This document shows positions 16,293-24,828 of a DNA stretch of 64,000 nucleotides, piece by piece. This stretch comes from Hymenobacter cyanobacteriorum (GTDB lineage Bacteria; Bacteroidota; Bacteroidia; Cytophagales; Hymenobacteraceae): assembly GCF_022631375.1 (NCBI RefSeq), contig NZ_JALBGC010000004.1, forward strand, positions 682,001 through 746,000. The letters are read 5' to 3'. Numbering within the stretch: the first letter of the stretch is position 1; every line of letters starts with the position of its first letter. A program made the translations under genes and the position numbers. The notes beneath the pieces were generated by a model. The model was not told the DNA's origin. It ran no database searches and saw only the letters and a program-made list of their open reading frames with translations.

Positions 16293-17255
16293 ATGACTGT
16301 AATTCTTTCGCTGCTGACGGTGCTGGCCCTGAACAGCCCCGGCCCCGGCAAACCCGCCGCCGCCCACGCCGCGCCGCCCGACTCCATTGGCCAGGAAATG
16401 CGCGGCGGCCAGCGCTTCGTGAAGCACCGCGTGGGCCCGGGCGAAACCCTCACTGCCCTCACGCGCCGCTACAAAGTCACGCTGGCTCAGCTCAACGCCG
16501 CCAACCCGCAGATTAAAAACGGCCTCGGCATCGGCCAGATTGTGTACGTGCCTCGCCCGGCGGCCCGCGCCGGTGCATCGGCCCCGGCTGCTGCAACCAG
16601 TAAAACGGCCACCGCGCCCGGCCCGGTACCGGCCCGCTACACGGTGCGCAAGGGCGAAACCCTGTTTGGCATTGCCAACCGCTACCAGCTGTCGCCCGAA
16701 GAACTCATTAAGCTGAACAAGCTGCCCGCCGCCGGCACCGTGCGTGTGGGGCAGCAGCTGTTGCTGGCCGCTACCGAAGAGGCGGCCGCCCCGGCCAAAG
16801 CTGCCGCGCGTCCGGCCGAAACCGAAGCCGTGCCCGCCGGCAAAACGCCCGGTGCACCCGCCCCCGACAAGCCCGCGCAGGTAGCCACCGTAACGCCCGA
16901 AAAACCGGCCGACCGCGAGGAGAAGAAGGAGGAGCGTGAGGAAAAAACCGAGCGCACGCCCACCCGCGCCGGCGAGCTGCTGGGCCGCGTGGTGGAGTCG
17001 GGCCTGGGCGCGTCCATCGAAAACAGCACCACCGAGAAGTATCTGGCCCTGCACAAAACGGCCCCCGTGGGCACCATCATGCAGGTGAAAAACGCCATGA
17101 ACGGGCTGTACGTGTACGTGCGCGTCATCGGCAAGCTGCCCAATACCGGCGAGAACAACAACATTCTGGTGCGCCTTTCGCCCCGCGCCGTGCAGAAGCT
17201 CGGCACCGGCGACGCCCGCTTCCGGGTCGAGACGAACTACATTCCGGAGCAATAG
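16293..17255 (+). CDS. LysM-repeat protein with RlpA-like C-terminal domain
   Basis: 320 residues from the ATG at 16293, which gives a signal peptide (MTVILSLLTVLALNSPG). Two LysM modules follow: HRVGPGETLTALTRRYKVTL with NGLGIGQIVYVP, and YTVRKGETLFGIANRYQL with VRVGQQLLLA. A Pro/Ala linker and a charged EEKKEEREEKTER stretch lead to a C-terminal domain (GTIMQVKNAMNGLYVYVRVI then ILVRLSPRAVQKLG) that looks like the double-psi beta-barrel of RlpA-like proteins. LysM binds peptidoglycan, so the protein should act in the periplasm on or near the wall. No catalytic lytic residue can be assigned. Confidence 0.88.
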   Translation: MTVILSLLTVLALNSPGPGKPAAAHAAPPDSIGQEMRGGQRFVKHRVGPGETLTALTRRYKVTLAQLNAANPQIKNGLGIGQIVYVPRPAARAGASAPAAATSKTATAPGPVPARYTVRKGETLFGIANRYQLSPEELIKLNKLPAAGTVRVGQQLLLAATEEAAAPAKAAARPAETEAVPAGKTPGAPAPDKPAQVATVTPEKPADREEKKEEREEKTERTPTRAGELLGRVVESGLGASIENSTTEKYLALHKTAPVGTIMQVKNAMNGLYVYVRVIGKLPNTGENNNILVRLSPRAVQKLGTGDARFRVETNYIPEQ

Positions 17256-17276
17256 GCAGGGCCGCTATTGGAGAAA

Positions 17277-17377
17277 CAGAACGTCATGCTGAGCGCAGTC
17301 GAAGCATCTCTACCGCGAAGAGTAAGTAATTACTACTGCGGTAAAGATGCTTCGACTGCGCTCAGCATGACGTTCTG
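17277..17377. repeat. Palindromic repeat, GTCATGCTGAGCGCAGTCGA family (copy 1)
   Basis: The arms CAGAACGTCATGCTGAGCGC (continuing through AGTCGAAGCATCT and on to TACCGC) and the near-perfect reverse complement are about 40 bases each, with one mismatch and a 20-base AT-rich centre. It lies between LysM and TIGR02757 on the same strand. Further copies are at 22368, 41463, 58128 and 62885. Confidence 0.9.
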
Positions 17378-17417
17378 CTTTTAGCAGTTCAATCTACCCC
17401 AAACCCTATCACTTGCC

Positions 17418-18170
17418 ATGAACATTCCCCAGCTCCGTCGGCAGCTCGATGCGCAGTACCTGCGCTACAACCGCCCGGAATTCATCAAAAACGACCCCAT
17501 TCAAATACCGCACCGCTTCACGCAGCGGCAGGATATTGAGATTGCGGCGCTGTTTGCGGCGTTGCTGGCCTGGGGGCAGCGGCCCACCATCATCAACAAG
17601 TGCAATGACCTGCTGCGGCGCATGGACGATGCGCCCCATCAGTTCGTGACGCAGCACCAGGACGAAGATTTGAAGCGCCTGCTGGGCTTCTGCCACCGCA
17701 CGTTCTGCGACACCGATTTGCTGTACTTCGTGCATTTCCTGCGCGACTGGTACGGGCAGCACGACTCGCTCGAAACCGCGTTTCTGGTGGGGCACTCGCA
17801 GCGCGAGCGGCTCATCAACTTCCACCAGCGCTTTTTCAGCCTGCCCGATGCGCCCGCCCGCACCCGCAAGCACGCGGCCACGCCGGCCCGCAAATCGGCC
17901 TGCAAGCGCGTGAACATGTACCTGCGCTGGCTGGTGCGCCGCGACGAGCACGGCGTCGATTTCGGCCTCTGGACCCGCCTTTCGCCCGCCGACCTCATCA
18001 TGCCCATCGACGTGCACGTCGAGCGCCAGGCCCGCCCGCTGGGCCTGCTCACCCGCCAAATCGTCGACTGGCAAGCCGCCGAGGAGCTCACCGCCAACCT
18101 GCGCCTGCTCGACCCCACCGACCCGGTGAAGTACGACTTCGCGCTGTTTGGGGCGGGGGTGGATAAGTAG
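17418..18170 (+). CDS. TIGR02757/DUF2400 family protein
   Basis: 250 residues. The pattern LRRQLDAQYLRYNRPEFI, DPIQIPHRFTQRQDIEIAAL, FAALLAWGQRPTII and the C-terminal KRVNMYLRWLVRRDEHGVDFGLW is diagnostic for the TIGR02757 family, which is common in Bacteroidetes and has no assigned biochemistry. The fold is related to helix-hairpin-helix DNA glycosylases, and the LRWLVRRDEHGVD...P.DLIMPIDVHV segment resembles the corresponding part of those enzymes, so a DNA-repair link is a weak inference. A copy of its last 45 bases is found at 24829-24872. No operon partner is close. Confidence 0.88.
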   Translation: MNIPQLRRQLDAQYLRYNRPEFIKNDPIQIPHRFTQRQDIEIAALFAALLAWGQRPTIINKCNDLLRRMDDAPHQFVTQHQDEDLKRLLGFCHRTFCDTDLLYFVHFLRDWYGQHDSLETAFLVGHSQRERLINFHQRFFSLPDAPARTRKHAATPARKSACKRVNMYLRWLVRRDEHGVDFGLWTRLSPADLIMPIDVHVERQARPLGLLTRQIVDWQAAEELTANLRLLDPTDPVKYDFALFGAGVDK

Positions 18171-18268
18171 GGTAGAAGCTGGCGCGCGTCGGAAAAGGGA
18201 GAGTTATGGAAACGGGCGGCGGTGTGCATCATTTTTACTGAAGCCGTTTATGCCCATATCAACAATCC

Positions 18269-18733
18269 ATGTACTTCTTCATTCTTGCTTCTGCGTTCTC
18301 GTCGGTTGATACTCCTTCTTTGGAGCAAACCGCATTCAATTATTTTGCGAGCGAGGTGGTAGCGAAGCGTTACCCGCAAGCCGAGCATTTTTATCTGACA
18401 GGACAGAGCGAAGCAGAAGCGAATATCAGTGGACCCTTCTGGAAATGCTTTCCAGGAACTGATTTTCCAGCGTTTTGGCGTAGCCAACATGCGAATGGAG
18501 TCGCCATCGTGCTAATTGCTTATCGGGAGTTTTCTTTATTTAAAAAATCGGCTGTTTCCAAAAAAGGTCGATTACAGGTTCGAATTTATCGCGCCGTTGT
18601 TGGTTCTGACGGAGCCTCCTACACATACATTAAAGTGTATAAAATCCATCATTTTGTTGACCACTACTTAATTAAAATAATGGGCGCAAATAATGAAATA
18701 GTGGACGTGTGTCAGGAAAATGAAATCATATAG
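18269..18733 (+). CDS. Hypothetical protein, AT-richer than its surroundings
   Basis: 154 residues, no recognised family. The first 12 residues (MYFFILASAFSS) could be a short signal peptide, after which the chain is mixed alpha/beta and cytoplasmic-looking, with aromatic-rich strands (AVVGSDGASYTYIKVYKIHHF). Codon use is clearly less GC-biased than in the flanking genes, which suggests recent acquisition or relaxed selection. The gene is followed by a ~100-base remnant (18752-18852) and a terminator. It may equally be a decaying reading frame. Only the length and the lack of interruptions support it. Confidence 0.5.
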   Translation: MYFFILASAFSSVDTPSLEQTAFNYFASEVVAKRYPQAEHFYLTGQSEAEANISGPFWKCFPGTDFPAFWRSQHANGVAIVLIAYREFSLFKKSAVSKKGRLQVRIYRAVVGSDGASYTYIKVYKIHHFVDHYLIKIMGANNEIVDVCQENEII

Positions 18734-18751
18734 GCTATCGATGGATAGGTT

Positions 18752-18852
18752 ATTATGTCGCCCGCCGGCCCCGCCACCACTAGCAGCGCAGCTTCGGCGG
18801 TGCAGGGCGATAATAGAAGTTCTAAGTCCGCCGCTCGCGCACGTGAGATGCC
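18752..18852 (-). pseudogene. Remnant of an unknown gene's 3' end (copy A)
   Basis: On the minus strand, pieces RERR and, after a frame change, EAALLVVAGPAG match the end of the longer fragment at 24733-24828 (FYHRLTRGAEDALLLVVAGP). DNA similarity extends through the CCGCCGCTCGCGC and CCCCGCCACCAC blocks. No complete version of the source gene is in the window, so its function is unknown. Confidence 0.5.
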
Positions 18853-18855
18853 ATC

Positions 18856-18900
18856 AAAAAAAGCCGTCCAACCGCAATGACTGCAGTTGGACGGCTTTTT
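18856..18900. terminator. Bidirectional terminator
   Basis: AAAAAAGCCGTCCAAC and GTTGGACGGCTTTTT form a 16-base stem with a 13-base loop. A-runs and T-runs on both sides make it usable for the minus-strand gene ending at 18918 and for plus-strand transcripts from the left. Confidence 0.85.
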
Positions 18901-18917
18901 CTCAGGTTCCTCCAAAC

Positions 18918-20549
18918 CTACTGCACCCGGTAGATGTCAATAGCCCGGCCCTGCTCGTAGGGCTGCACGATGACCAGGGCCGAGGCCGGGCCGGTGGCCG
19001 ACGCGGTGTACTGGTAGAACATGCGGCTTTTGTGGGCCTTGTCGGTGGCGTAGTCTTCGGCTACCTGGCCGATTTTGCGGTACATCTCGGACGAGGACGC
19101 CAGCAGGCCGCCCACCAGCAGGTGGCGCTGGGCGTCGCCGGTGGTGTTGTCGGGGCTTTCGAGGTAGGTGGGGCCGCTGAAAAACACGGGGTCGCGGTAG
19201 TTCTTGTGGCCCTCGAACGAGAGCAGCTGCGGCGGGCTGGTTTTCAGCTGGGCATCGAAGCTTGAGGTCATCAGGTCGCCGTCGCGGGTGCTGAACCCGA
19301 AGCTCAGCTCCTGGGTGAAGGGCGAGGGCAGCAGCATGCCGGGAATGCGCACGAGCATCACACTGCGGGGGCGCAGCTGCTCTTCGTCGTAGCCGCGCAC
19401 GCCGGCGTAGGGGGCAATGCTGGCTTTGAGCAAGGTCCCGTCGGCGGCGTAGCGCTGGGCGAAGGTGCCCAGGCCGGGCAGGCCGTTGCCGCCCAGCGAG
19501 GCCACGTGGTTGGTGTAGGAGCCGGCAAACACATAGTCGCCGGTGGCCTCGTCGAGCAGCACTTCGCAGTCGCCGCCGGTTTCGAGGTTGAGCGTGCGGT
19601 TGAGGCTGACGGTTTTGCCGGCCGCGTCGAGCGTGGGCGGGGCGCAGGCAATGCCGGTGTGCGGCAGGTACACGCCGCCCTGCAGGTAGTGGGCTTCGGG
19701 CAGGTTCTGGTGCAGCCGGGTGGTGAAGCCGCCGAGGGCGTGGCCGTCGGCCACGGCCACGCGCAGCACCTCGAACTCGACGGGCGTGCGGCGGGCATCG
19801 GCTTTGGCATCGGCCCCGCGCAGCGCCCGGTAGAAGTGGCAGGTGCCCGCCCGAAAGCCCGCGAACACCCAGTCGAGGTAAAAATCCTCGGCGTGTTGAG
19901 GTTTGGCGGCGGGCGGCAGGTTCAGGGCCAGCTGGGTGAGCTTGCCGGTGGCCAGGTCGCAGCGGTCGAGGTAGAGCTGCGAGGTTTTTTCGCGAATGCT
20001 GCTTTCGCGGGCCAGCACGTACACCACGCCCGGCTCGGCAAATACCGTGATGACGGCGCGGCCGGTTTTGGCCGACACTTCGGGCACGGTAAAGACCTTG
20101 CCCCGCGTGTCGCCGGTGGGCGACAGCGCCTGCACCACCAGCGCATTGCGCGGCACGCCCTGCTCGGGCGCGCCGTCGCTGATGGGCTCCACGGTGTACA
20201 CCGTGTTTTCGGCGCTGGTCAGGAACAGCGGCATGGTGGTGATAAGGCTTTCCTCGGGCGGCATGTTGCTCGACAGCACCGACATGGCGCTGGTGCGCAT
20301 CACCTGGGCTTTTTGCAGGGTGGTTTCCCAGGCGGGCGCGCCATCGGGCTGCAGGGCCACCACCCGCACGGTGCTCTTGCGCAGCGCCGGAATAAACAGC
20401 AGGGTGTTGTGGTTGGGCAGCGTAATGGTGGCGTGCAGCATCTCGCCCTTGGCCAGCTCAAGGGTGCGCACCGGAGCGGCCGGCGGCGCGGGAGGCGGGG
20501 GCGGCCCGGCAGCCAGCAGCCCGAACAGCAGCGGAAAGGTCAGGTTCAT
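18918..20549 (-). CDS. Exported protein of unknown function, paralogue of the next gene
   Basis: 543 residues from the ATG at 20549, giving a signal peptide (MNLTFPLLFGLLAAG) before a Pro/Ala run. A start at 20594 is also open and would overlap the stop of the upstream gene (TAATG), so translational coupling is possible. The protein resembles the neighbour at 20594-22285: both open with LPNHNTLL, then W-x-T-T before a helix, and both end with a Y-x-x-x-x-S/A-x-T-G-P-x-S block, a hydrophobic strand and a short I-Y-R/V-Y-K tail. Repeated strand-turn segments (TYLESPDNTTGDAQRHLLVGG) suggest a beta-propeller. No known domain or catalytic motif is recognised. It is the last gene of a four-gene minus-strand set. 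Confidence 0.75.
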   Translation of the reverse strand: MNLTFPLLFGLLAAGPPPPPAPPAAPVRTLELAKGEMLHATITLPNHNTLLFIPALRKSTVRVVALQPDGAPAWETTLQKAQVMRTSAMSVLSSNMPPEESLITTMPLFLTSAENTVYTVEPISDGAPEQGVPRNALVVQALSPTGDTRGKVFTVPEVSAKTGRAVITVFAEPGVVYVLARESSIREKTSQLYLDRCDLATGKLTQLALNLPPAAKPQHAEDFYLDWVFAGFRAGTCHFYRALRGADAKADARRTPVEFEVLRVAVADGHALGGFTTRLHQNLPEAHYLQGGVYLPHTGIACAPPTLDAAGKTVSLNRTLNLETGGDCEVLLDEATGDYVFAGSYTNHVASLGGNGLPGLGTFAQRYAADGTLLKASIAPYAGVRGYDEEQLRPRSVMLVRIPGMLLPSPFTQELSFGFSTRDGDLMTSSFDAQLKTSPPQLLSFEGHKNYRDPVFFSGPTYLESPDNTTGDAQRHLLVGGLLASSSEMYRKIGQVAEDYATDKAHKSRMFYQYTASATGPASALVIVQPYEQGRAIDIYRVQ

Positions 20550-20593
20550 AAAAACAGATTGGGAATAGCCACGGCCGGCAACCAGCTGCCTCA

Positions 20594-22285
20594 TTAGAAT
20601 TTATACACCTGCAGCGTGCCGCCGGGTGAGTCCTTCTGCTCGATGATAAGGCCCGAATCGGGGCCCGTGGGGCTGAGGTAGAACTGGTAGTTGGGGGCGT
20701 CGGGCCCGGTGGAACGGCGCAGCTTTTCGATGGCCGTGTACACGGGGTGGTCGCCCTTGCCGGCGTGCTCGTAAATGCGGATGTCGTCGGTGAGGCCGTA
20801 GCCGGAGGTAATGTTGAAGGGCTGGGCGTACACCACGTAGGAGTACGACCGTTCGTCCTTGTCCTTGGCCGAGAGGTAGTCGTAGCGCTGGGGCTTCAGG
20901 TCACGGTCCATCAGCAGGTCGAAGTCTTCGCCCCGGCCGTAAATCACCAGCGGCGAGAAGCTGAACTGGCTCTGGCCGGTGAGCGGGTCGAGGTGGAAGC
21001 GGGTGCTGCGGGTGTAGCGGCCCCGGAAGCTGGCGTTTTTCTTGTTGGCGCGCATGGCTTCGCTGTAGGGGCCCTGCACCTGGGCCACCGTGCGGCCATC
21101 GGGGGTGTAGCGGCGCTCAAAAAAGCCCAGCAGCTCGTCCTGGGTCAGGTCGGGCAGGTCGCCGGCGCCGTACTCGCCGTAGATGAGCACTTCGCCGGTG
21201 GCATGGTCGAGGTAGAACGAGCCGGTGCCGCCCGACGAGGTGTTCCACTCGTCGTAGGTCACGTAGCTGTTGCGGCCCGCCGACACGGTGTAGTAGTTCG
21301 GAATGTGATTCAGCTCGCCGGGGTTGGGCATGCGGCCCGAAAACACCGGCAGCGTGCCCGTGTTCAGGCCCAGCGTGGTGCTGAAGCCGCCGGTTTGCTT
21401 GCCTTGGTCGTCCACGATGTACACCTGGTAGGTGATGGGCTGCTTGCCGGGCTTGTCTTTGGGGCCGCTCACCAGCGTGCGGCGGCAGAAGTACGTCTGG
21501 TTAGGGCGGTGGCCCAGGTAGGCCCACTCCTGGTACCAGTAGCGGAAGCGCGTCATGCCGCTGATGTGCTCGGGGGTGGCGGGCAGCTCCAGGGGGGTGC
21601 GGCGCACGGCCTTGGTTTTCAGGTCGTAGTGCATGGTGCAGAACACCAGCGTTTCTTCGCGCTTGTTGGTTTCGCGCACCACTTCGGCGTAGCCGTTGGC
21701 ATCGGCGTAGCGGCCGAAGGCAATGGCTTCGGTCTTTTTCGATTCCGGGGCCGGGCGCGGGTCGAACAGCACCTGCGTGAGGTGGCCCTGCTCGTCGATG
21801 CGCTGCACGTTGGTCTGGCCTTCTTTCAGCAGGCGGGCCTGGTCCTTGGGCAGCCCCTTGATGGCGTCGCCGTCGAGGCGCTCGGCCAGTACCACGCTGT
21901 TGCCGTCGCTGAACACGTTCACCGGGAACAGCTGGGCGGCGGTGCGGTCTTTGCGGCGCTGCTTGTCTTCGCGGGCCTGGCTGCCGATGGCAATTTGCCG
22001 CGTATCCAGAAAATAGCTGCTTTCGGTGGCGTGCTGAATGCGCGACACGGTGGTTTTCCAGAGCGTGCGGCCGTCGGGGGCCAGGCACTGGGCCGTCACG
22101 TCGGGCGTGGCCGCATCGGTGAGCAGTAGCAGGGTGTTGTGGTTAGGCAGGTTCACGGTGCCGCCCAGCAGGCCGCGCGCGGGCAGGCTCACGGTTTGCA
22201 CGGTTTGCAGGGTAACGGGCGCCTGCGCGGCGGCCCCACCGGCCGCCAGCAGCAGCGCCGCCAGCGAAGGGTAAAGGTGTTTCAT
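20594..22285 (-). CDS. Exported protein of unknown function, larger paralogue
   Basis: 563 residues from the ATG at 22285, with a clear signal peptide (MKHLYPSLAALLLAAGGAAAQA). Internal hints of propeller-like strands are GTGSFYLDHATGEVLIYGEY and SQFSFSPLVIYGRGEDFDLL. VNLPNHNTLLLLTD near residue 45 is shared with the downstream paralogue, as is the C-terminal SPTGPDSGLIIEQK. The protein is rich in charged and aromatic residues, fits a periplasmic or surface location and lacks a lipobox or T9SS sorting domain. Its stop overlaps a possible start of the downstream paralogue by one base. Upstream, a palindrome separates it from two further exported proteins. Function unknown. Confidence 0.78.
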   Translation of the reverse strand: MKHLYPSLAALLLAAGGAAAQAPVTLQTVQTVSLPARGLLGGTVNLPNHNTLLLLTDAATPDVTAQCLAPDGRTLWKTTVSRIQHATESSYFLDTRQIAIGSQAREDKQRRKDRTAAQLFPVNVFSDGNSVVLAERLDGDAIKGLPKDQARLLKEGQTNVQRIDEQGHLTQVLFDPRPAPESKKTEAIAFGRYADANGYAEVVRETNKREETLVFCTMHYDLKTKAVRRTPLELPATPEHISGMTRFRYWYQEWAYLGHRPNQTYFCRRTLVSGPKDKPGKQPITYQVYIVDDQGKQTGGFSTTLGLNTGTLPVFSGRMPNPGELNHIPNYYTVSAGRNSYVTYDEWNTSSGGTGSFYLDHATGEVLIYGEYGAGDLPDLTQDELLGFFERRYTPDGRTVAQVQGPYSEAMRANKKNASFRGRYTRSTRFHLDPLTGQSQFSFSPLVIYGRGEDFDLLMDRDLKPQRYDYLSAKDKDERSYSYVVYAQPFNITSGYGLTDDIRIYEHAGKGDHPVYTAIEKLRRSTGPDAPNYQFYLSPTGPDSGLIIEQKDSPGGTLQVYKF

Positions 22286-22367
22286 GGAAAAGGAAATGGA
22301 GAAAATGGGTATCGTGGGGATGGAATGGTTTGGGGTAGGAGGGGGAGAGACTGGTTTTGAAAAGCCT

Positions 22368-22465
22368 GTCATCCTGAGCGCAGCGAAGCATCTCGCGTGC
22401 GCAGCGCAACTCAATCGGCAGGATTAGTGACTGCACGCGAGATGCTTCGCTGCGCTCTGCATGAC
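22368..22465. repeat. Palindromic repeat, GTCATCCTGAGCGCAGCGAA family (copy 2)
   Basis: The left arm GTCATCCTGAGCGCAGCGAA (continuing GCATCTCGCGTGC) pairs with the right arm, which has small differences (CTCTGCATGAC). About 32 bases lie between. It sits in the gap between 22285 and 22524 within the minus-strand exported cluster. Confidence 0.88.
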
Positions 22466-22523
22466 GTTTTTCTATGCTGCGCTCTGTCTGCATGACGCTC
22501 TTTTCGGCAAGAGCCGGCGCGCC

Positions 22524-23165
22524 CTAAAAAGATTTGCCCACCAGCACGGTGAAGGCGCGCAGCCGCAGCGCCTCCACCGGCCCTTCGCTCGACAGGTAGG
22601 TGTAGTAGCGCGTGGCCCGCAGGTCGGCGCTCACGCGCAGAAACCAGTCGGTGTCGGAAGTGGCGTACACGCCCTCCAGCATGGCGCTGGGCGCGCTGAA
22701 GGGCAGGAAAAACCGGCAGAACCGGTAGCCCACGCCCACGCCCACGCCGAAATCCTTCTTCGAGTGCTTGCTGGCTTTGGCCCCGAACCGGTAGGTGGCG
22801 TACTGCGGAAAATCGAGAATAACCTGCTCGTTGAAGCCGTCGGTGCCTTCCTGCTTCGAGCCCATCAGGCCGGCCGCCGCGTTCAGCGACACGCCCAGCG
22901 ACTGCTCGCCGCCGCTAAACTGCAGCAGCGGCGCATCAAAGCCCAGGTTGCCCACCAGCACCAGCGGCATGGCATCAATGTTTTTGATGACGTAGCCGGG
23001 GGCCGTGCCCGAGTAGCCGTAGGGGTTGGCCTGCTCGATGTAGTGGGCGTGCAGCGGCACCGCGCTGCCGCCCAGGCTGCCGTGAAACTTGCTGACCTGC
23101 GCCTGCGCCCCGGGGGCAGCCACGCCGCCGACGCTCAGCGCCAGCGCAATAAAAAGTGCCCTCAT
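22524..23165 (-). CDS. Exported protein, probable outer-membrane beta-barrel
   Basis: 213 residues with signal peptide MRALFIALALSVGGVAAPGAQAQ. The mature part alternates glycine-rich turns and amphipathic strands (GSLGGSAVPLHAHYI, GVSLNAAAGLMGSK, DFGVGVGVGYRFC, WFLRVSADLRATRYY) and ends in LRLRAFTVLVGKSF, a terminal phenylalanine typical of outer-membrane barrels. No named family is recognised. It starts three bases after the stop of the upstream lipoprotein gene (23169-24182), so the two are almost certainly cotranscribed. Inference: an envelope protein working with the lipoprotein. Confidence 0.75.
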   Translation of the reverse strand: MRALFIALALSVGGVAAPGAQAQVSKFHGSLGGSAVPLHAHYIEQANPYGYSGTAPGYVIKNIDAMPLVLVGNLGFDAPLLQFSGGEQSLGVSLNAAAGLMGSKQEGTDGFNEQVILDFPQYATYRFGAKASKHSKKDFGVGVGVGYRFCRFFLPFSAPSAMLEGVYATSDTDWFLRVSADLRATRYYTYLSSEGPVEALRLRAFTVLVGKSF

Positions 23166-23168
23166 GGC

Positions 23169-24182
23169 TTACTGGTAGTGAAAACGGTAGATGAGGCCGC
23201 GGGCGCCCACGGCGTAGAACGTGCCGCTGTCGGCAAAGTCGGCGGCGTAAAACTTCTCGGTGAAGCTCGTGCCGTCGGGGGCGTGCACGTATACCCAGGG
23301 GGCGCTGTCGGGCGCGGCATCGGCGGCGCGCTGCCGGATGATGGTGCGCTCGCCCACGGCCACCACCGGCCCGCGCGGCCCGGCCGTGGCCAGCCCGTAG
23401 GCCGGGTAGCCAAAGCCGTCGTCGGGCCGCTGGCCGTAGGAGTAGGCGGGGGCGTAGGCCTGCAGGCCGCCGGCCAGCGCCAGCAGGTAGCTTTTCTCGT
23501 TGAAGCGCAGCACGTCGTACTGCCGGTCGACCCCCGAGCCGGCCGGCGAGCCGTCGAGCACGCTCCAGGTCTGGCCGCCGTTGGTGGTGGTCCATTTGGC
23601 GTACTCGTCGCCCACCACGGTGCCCGAATCGACGGAGCTAAACGAAACGGCCCGGAAGGTGTAGACCTTGTAGTAGTAGCGGTGCGTGGTGGTCCAGGTG
23701 GCGCCGCCGTTGGTGGTTTTGCTGATGGCGCCCTGCGTGCCCACGGCGTAGCCCACCTGCGGCGTCACAAACTGCACGTCGAGGATGCTGCCGCCCGCCG
23801 AGCCGTAGCCGTTGTAGGTGGGCACGTAGGCCCAGCTCTGGCCGCCATTGGTGGTGCGGTAGAGGCCGGCGTCGGTGCCGGCCCAGCCAGCGGTGGGCGA
23901 GGTGAACAGCAATTTGTGCACGGTGCGCGTGCCGAGCGAGGCCATCCGCGTCCAGGTCTGGCCCGCGTCGGTGGTGGCGAAGAAGGCGCCCTGGTCGCCG
24001 CCCACGTAGCCCTGCGCCGCCGACACGAAATCGACGGTGCGCAGCGCCATGGTATCGGCCGCCGCAGGCAGCTTCAGCGCATCGAAGCGCATGGTCGAGT
24101 AGGAGTCGAAAATGTATTTATCCTGCTGGCAGCCGGCCGTTGCCAGCAAGCCCAGACTCAACAACCCGTATAGTTTTTTCAT
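23169..24182 (-). CDS. Lipoprotein with YCF48/BNR-like propeller repeats
   Basis: 337 residues. The signal peptide ends in a lipobox (LLATAGC), so the mature protein is probably lipid-anchored. Several Asp-box/BNR units follow: TTDAGQTWTRM, TTNGGQSWAYV, TTNGGATWTTT and TTNGGQTWSVL. Each comes after an F-V-x-x-x-x-G-Y/W-x-x-G-x-x-G strand, the pattern of the YCF48/photosystem II assembly factor (HCF136-like) propeller. In non-photosynthetic bacteria such propellers occur in surface glycan-binding or protein-assembly roles. It is the first gene of the minus-strand exported cluster, with a TAGCTTTG promoter box at 24205-24212. Confidence 0.85.
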   Translation of the reverse strand: MKKLYGLLSLGLLATAGCQQDKYIFDSYSTMRFDALKLPAAADTMALRTVDFVSAAQGYVGGDQGAFFATTDAGQTWTRMASLGTRTVHKLLFTSPTAGWAGTDAGLYRTTNGGQSWAYVPTYNGYGSAGGSILDVQFVTPQVGYAVGTQGAISKTTNGGATWTTTHRYYYKVYTFRAVSFSSVDSGTVVGDEYAKWTTTNGGQTWSVLDGSPAGSGVDRQYDVLRFNEKSYLLALAGGLQAYAPAYSYGQRPDDGFGYPAYGLATAGPRGPVVAVGERTIIRQRAADAAPDSAPWVYVHAPDGTSFTEKFYAADFADSGTFYAVGARGLIYRFHYQ

Positions 24183-24204
24183 GTATGCGCAATGGTAGAC
24201 CTGC

Positions 24205-24212
24205 CAAAGCTA
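24205..24212 (-). promoter_or_regulatory. Putative -7 box (TAGCTTTG) for the exported cluster
   Basis: Minus-strand TAGCTTTG matches TAnnTTTG exactly and lies 22 bases before the ATG at 24182. No exact TTTG was found at the -33 position. Confidence 0.5.
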
Positions 24213-24311
24213 CGGGCGGCGTGCCAGATAATGCAATAGCTACGCGCCGGTATTTTGCAGGACTTCTATTTTCGCATAGTGGGTAGTGGAATCGGCTGGC
24301 GGCGGGCGGTT

Positions 24312-24701
24312 TTAGGGGGGCGTTACTTGCCGGTGCGTGATTTTCTGACAGCACAATTGCAGCGAGGGCAGATGGTCGATGGCAAGCCGTATGCTGAGCA
24401 GGCCGGTGGGGCTTGCTGAAGCCTCCTTGGGCAGCAGATGGAATTCGTTCAGCCGGTATCCCAGGCTCGGCCGGTTCGTAGCGGCCAGTTCAGCATCAAT
24501 TGCCCGTTGCACCCGCGCTACGTTCATCTTATGGCGAATGCCGGAAAGCACGACCAACTGCTGGCAATGGGCAACGCCGGCATCGGCATCGAGCAGAAGC
24601 GTTAGCAGCAGGCGGCCCCGGGAGTCATCAAACGCGAAATACTCCACGCGGGCATCGTGCAGGGTGGCAAGAAAAGTCGTCGTAACGCGCAGAAAGGACA
24701 T
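24312..24701 (-). CDS. Hypothetical protein
   Basis: 129 residues, not recognised. Predicted features are a beta strand-turn start (RVEYFAFDDSRGRLLLTLLL), a helix (NVARVQRAIDAELAAT) and a further strand pair before a short polar tail. No signal peptide or membrane span is seen. Third-position GC is similar to that of the real neighbouring genes, which supports coding. It lies alone between the exported cluster and a block of gene remnants. Confidence 0.5.
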   Translation of the reverse strand: MSFLRVTTTFLATLHDARVEYFAFDDSRGRLLLTLLLDADAGVAHCQQLVVLSGIRHKMNVARVQRAIDAELAATNRPSLGYRLNEFHLLPKEASASPTGLLSIRLAIDHLPSLQLCCQKITHRQVTPP

Positions 24702-24732
24702 TGCGCTAAATTACGTACACAGTTTTGCGCCA

Positions 24733-24828
24733 TTAGCCCGCCCCCTGCGGCCCCGCCACCACCAGCAGCAGCGCATCTTCGGCCCCTCGCGTGAGGCGGT
24801 GGTAGAAGAACCGGCCCCGCCGCTCGCG
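24733..24828 (-). pseudogene. 3' end fragment of an unknown gene (copy B)
   Basis: On the minus strand an in-frame tail RERRGRFFYHRLTRGAEDAL then LVVAGPQGAG and a stop is seen. A mutated version lies at 18752-18852. Upstream it joins abruptly to the TIGR02757 tail at 24829, so no complete gene is present. The source family is not recognised. Confidence 0.5.

Noticed and set aside
22461..24173. Plus-strand 570-codon open frame opposite the propeller lipoprotein and barrel genes
   Set aside because: Shadow frame. The minus strand shows a lipobox, BNR repeats and a signal peptide.
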